A DNA stretch of 6,616 bases from SOIA01 sp050116035 (GTDB taxonomy: Bacteria > Acidobacteriota > Aminicenantia > Aminicenantales > Aminicenantaceae), in assembly GCA_050116035.1 (NCBI GenBank), contig JASFPJ010000187.1, positions 1 to 6,616 on the forward strand. Reading direction: 5' to 3'. The position numbers and the translations under genes were made by a program. Below are positions 6,306 through 6,616 of this stretch, one piece after another. Under the pieces are notes generated by a model, which made no database searches, was not told the origin of the DNA, and saw nothing but the letters and a program-made list of their open reading frames with translations. Numbering within the stretch: the stretch's first letter is position 1; every line of letters starts with the position of its first letter.

Positions 6306-6616
6306 ATGGCAGGGATTTACCGTCAGCGTCATCCGGAACGGACTGTGTTCTACAGGGTGCTGTTTCATTATTTTGACGAATTTGTTGCAGAATATGAGGA
6401 TCGTTTTGAGAAGGAGTACGGGTACTTCCGTCCGGTAATCCAGGATGTTGTCAAGCGCTATCTCGACTGCGGCAATCCGATGTGCGGGTTTGTCCGCATC
6501 CGCTGTTCCGACTGTGGGGAAGAGCGGCTCCTGATGTTTTCCTGCAAGACACGCGGATTCTGTCCATCGTGTCATGCCAAACGTCGGGAGGAGTGGGGAG
6601 TGTTTCTAAGCATCGA
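6306..6616 (+). CDS. IS91-family transposase, N-terminal part (cut by window end)
   Basis: The frame is open from 6306 to the last base, giving 103 residues that start MAGIYRQRHPERTVFYRV. IS91 transposases are HUH-type (Y1/Y2) enzymes that move their element by rolling-circle replication. The N-terminal zinc-binding domain is evident: Cys55, Cys60, then Cys67-x2-Cys70, Cys80, and Cys86-x2-Cys89 followed by His90, in the context RCSDCGEERLLMFSC and FCPSCHAKRREEW. The catalytic HUH and tyrosine motifs would lie beyond the window, so whether the gene is intact cannot be judged. The frame is open upstream to 6249, but ATG 6306 gives the usual start for this family. No strong ribosome site is seen. 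The sequence appears richer in G+C than the left part of the window, which fits an acquired element. Confidence 0.88.
   Translation, partial: MAGIYRQRHPERTVFYRVLFHYFDEFVAEYEDRFEKEYGYFRPVIQDVVKRYLDCGNPMCGFVRIRCSDCGEERLLMFSCKTRGFCPSCHAKRREEWGVFLSI

Noticed and set aside
6059..6307. An 82-residue antisense frame in the right spacer
   Set aside because: Its C-terminal half (RARRGN, then KLGTVPNF) is what translation of the REP-like element and the GGGACAG hairpin gives. It is a repeat artefact.
6243..6575. A 110-residue antisense frame over the transposase
   Set aside because: The opposite strand encodes a clear IS91 zinc-binding domain, so this is a shadow.
1..6616. tRNA, rRNA, CRISPR array or riboswitch
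   Set aside because: I saw no cloverleaf, no regularly spaced repeat-spacer pattern and no recognisable riboswitch core on either strand. The only phased repeats are the short operator-like ones.

Overview
The window looks like part of a bacterial genome rich in exported TPR/β-propeller (PD40, TolB-like) proteins and two-component systems. That style, with repeated PD40 paralogues ending in a 'W-(V/A)-(L/M)-x-N-(F/L)' motif, is typical of Acidobacteriota-related lineages such as Candidatus Aminicenantes. The lineage guess is inference from gene style only. All intact genes are on the + strand and read with the standard code.

Layout: (1) 1-460 is the 3' end of a β-propeller gene broken by two in-frame stops (TGA 164-166, TAG 239-241). 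(2) 461-855 is an AT-rich intergenic region. It holds a repeat element, a GC-rich hairpin, a set of 11-bp phased CAACAC repeats and possible promoters. (3) 856-2988 is a membrane histidine kinase whose extracytoplasmic sensor contains TPR-like repeats. (4) 2991-3671 is an OmpR/PhoB-type response regulator, 2 nt downstream. (5) 3672-3776 is a short leader that again carries CAACACAAACT and then a hairpin enclosing the Shine-Dalgarno sequence of the next gene. (6) 3777-6032 is an intact exported protein with an N-terminal TPR pair followed by about twelve propeller strand motifs. (7) 6033-6305 is a repeat-rich spacer. It holds a second copy of the repeat that follows the broken propeller gene, a strong hairpin, and a REP-like element. 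(8) 6306-6616 is the start of an IS91-family transposase that runs off the window.

Working model (inference): the kinase and regulator form an operon. The regulator binds the 11-bp phased sites upstream of its own operon and upstream of the TPR-propeller gene. The exported TPR-propeller protein and the TPR-containing sensor domain may act in the same compartment. The broken propeller gene on the left is a paralogue of the intact one on the right. Both are followed by the same repeat, so the locus has been shaped by duplication or by repeat insertion, and by mobile elements on its right flank.
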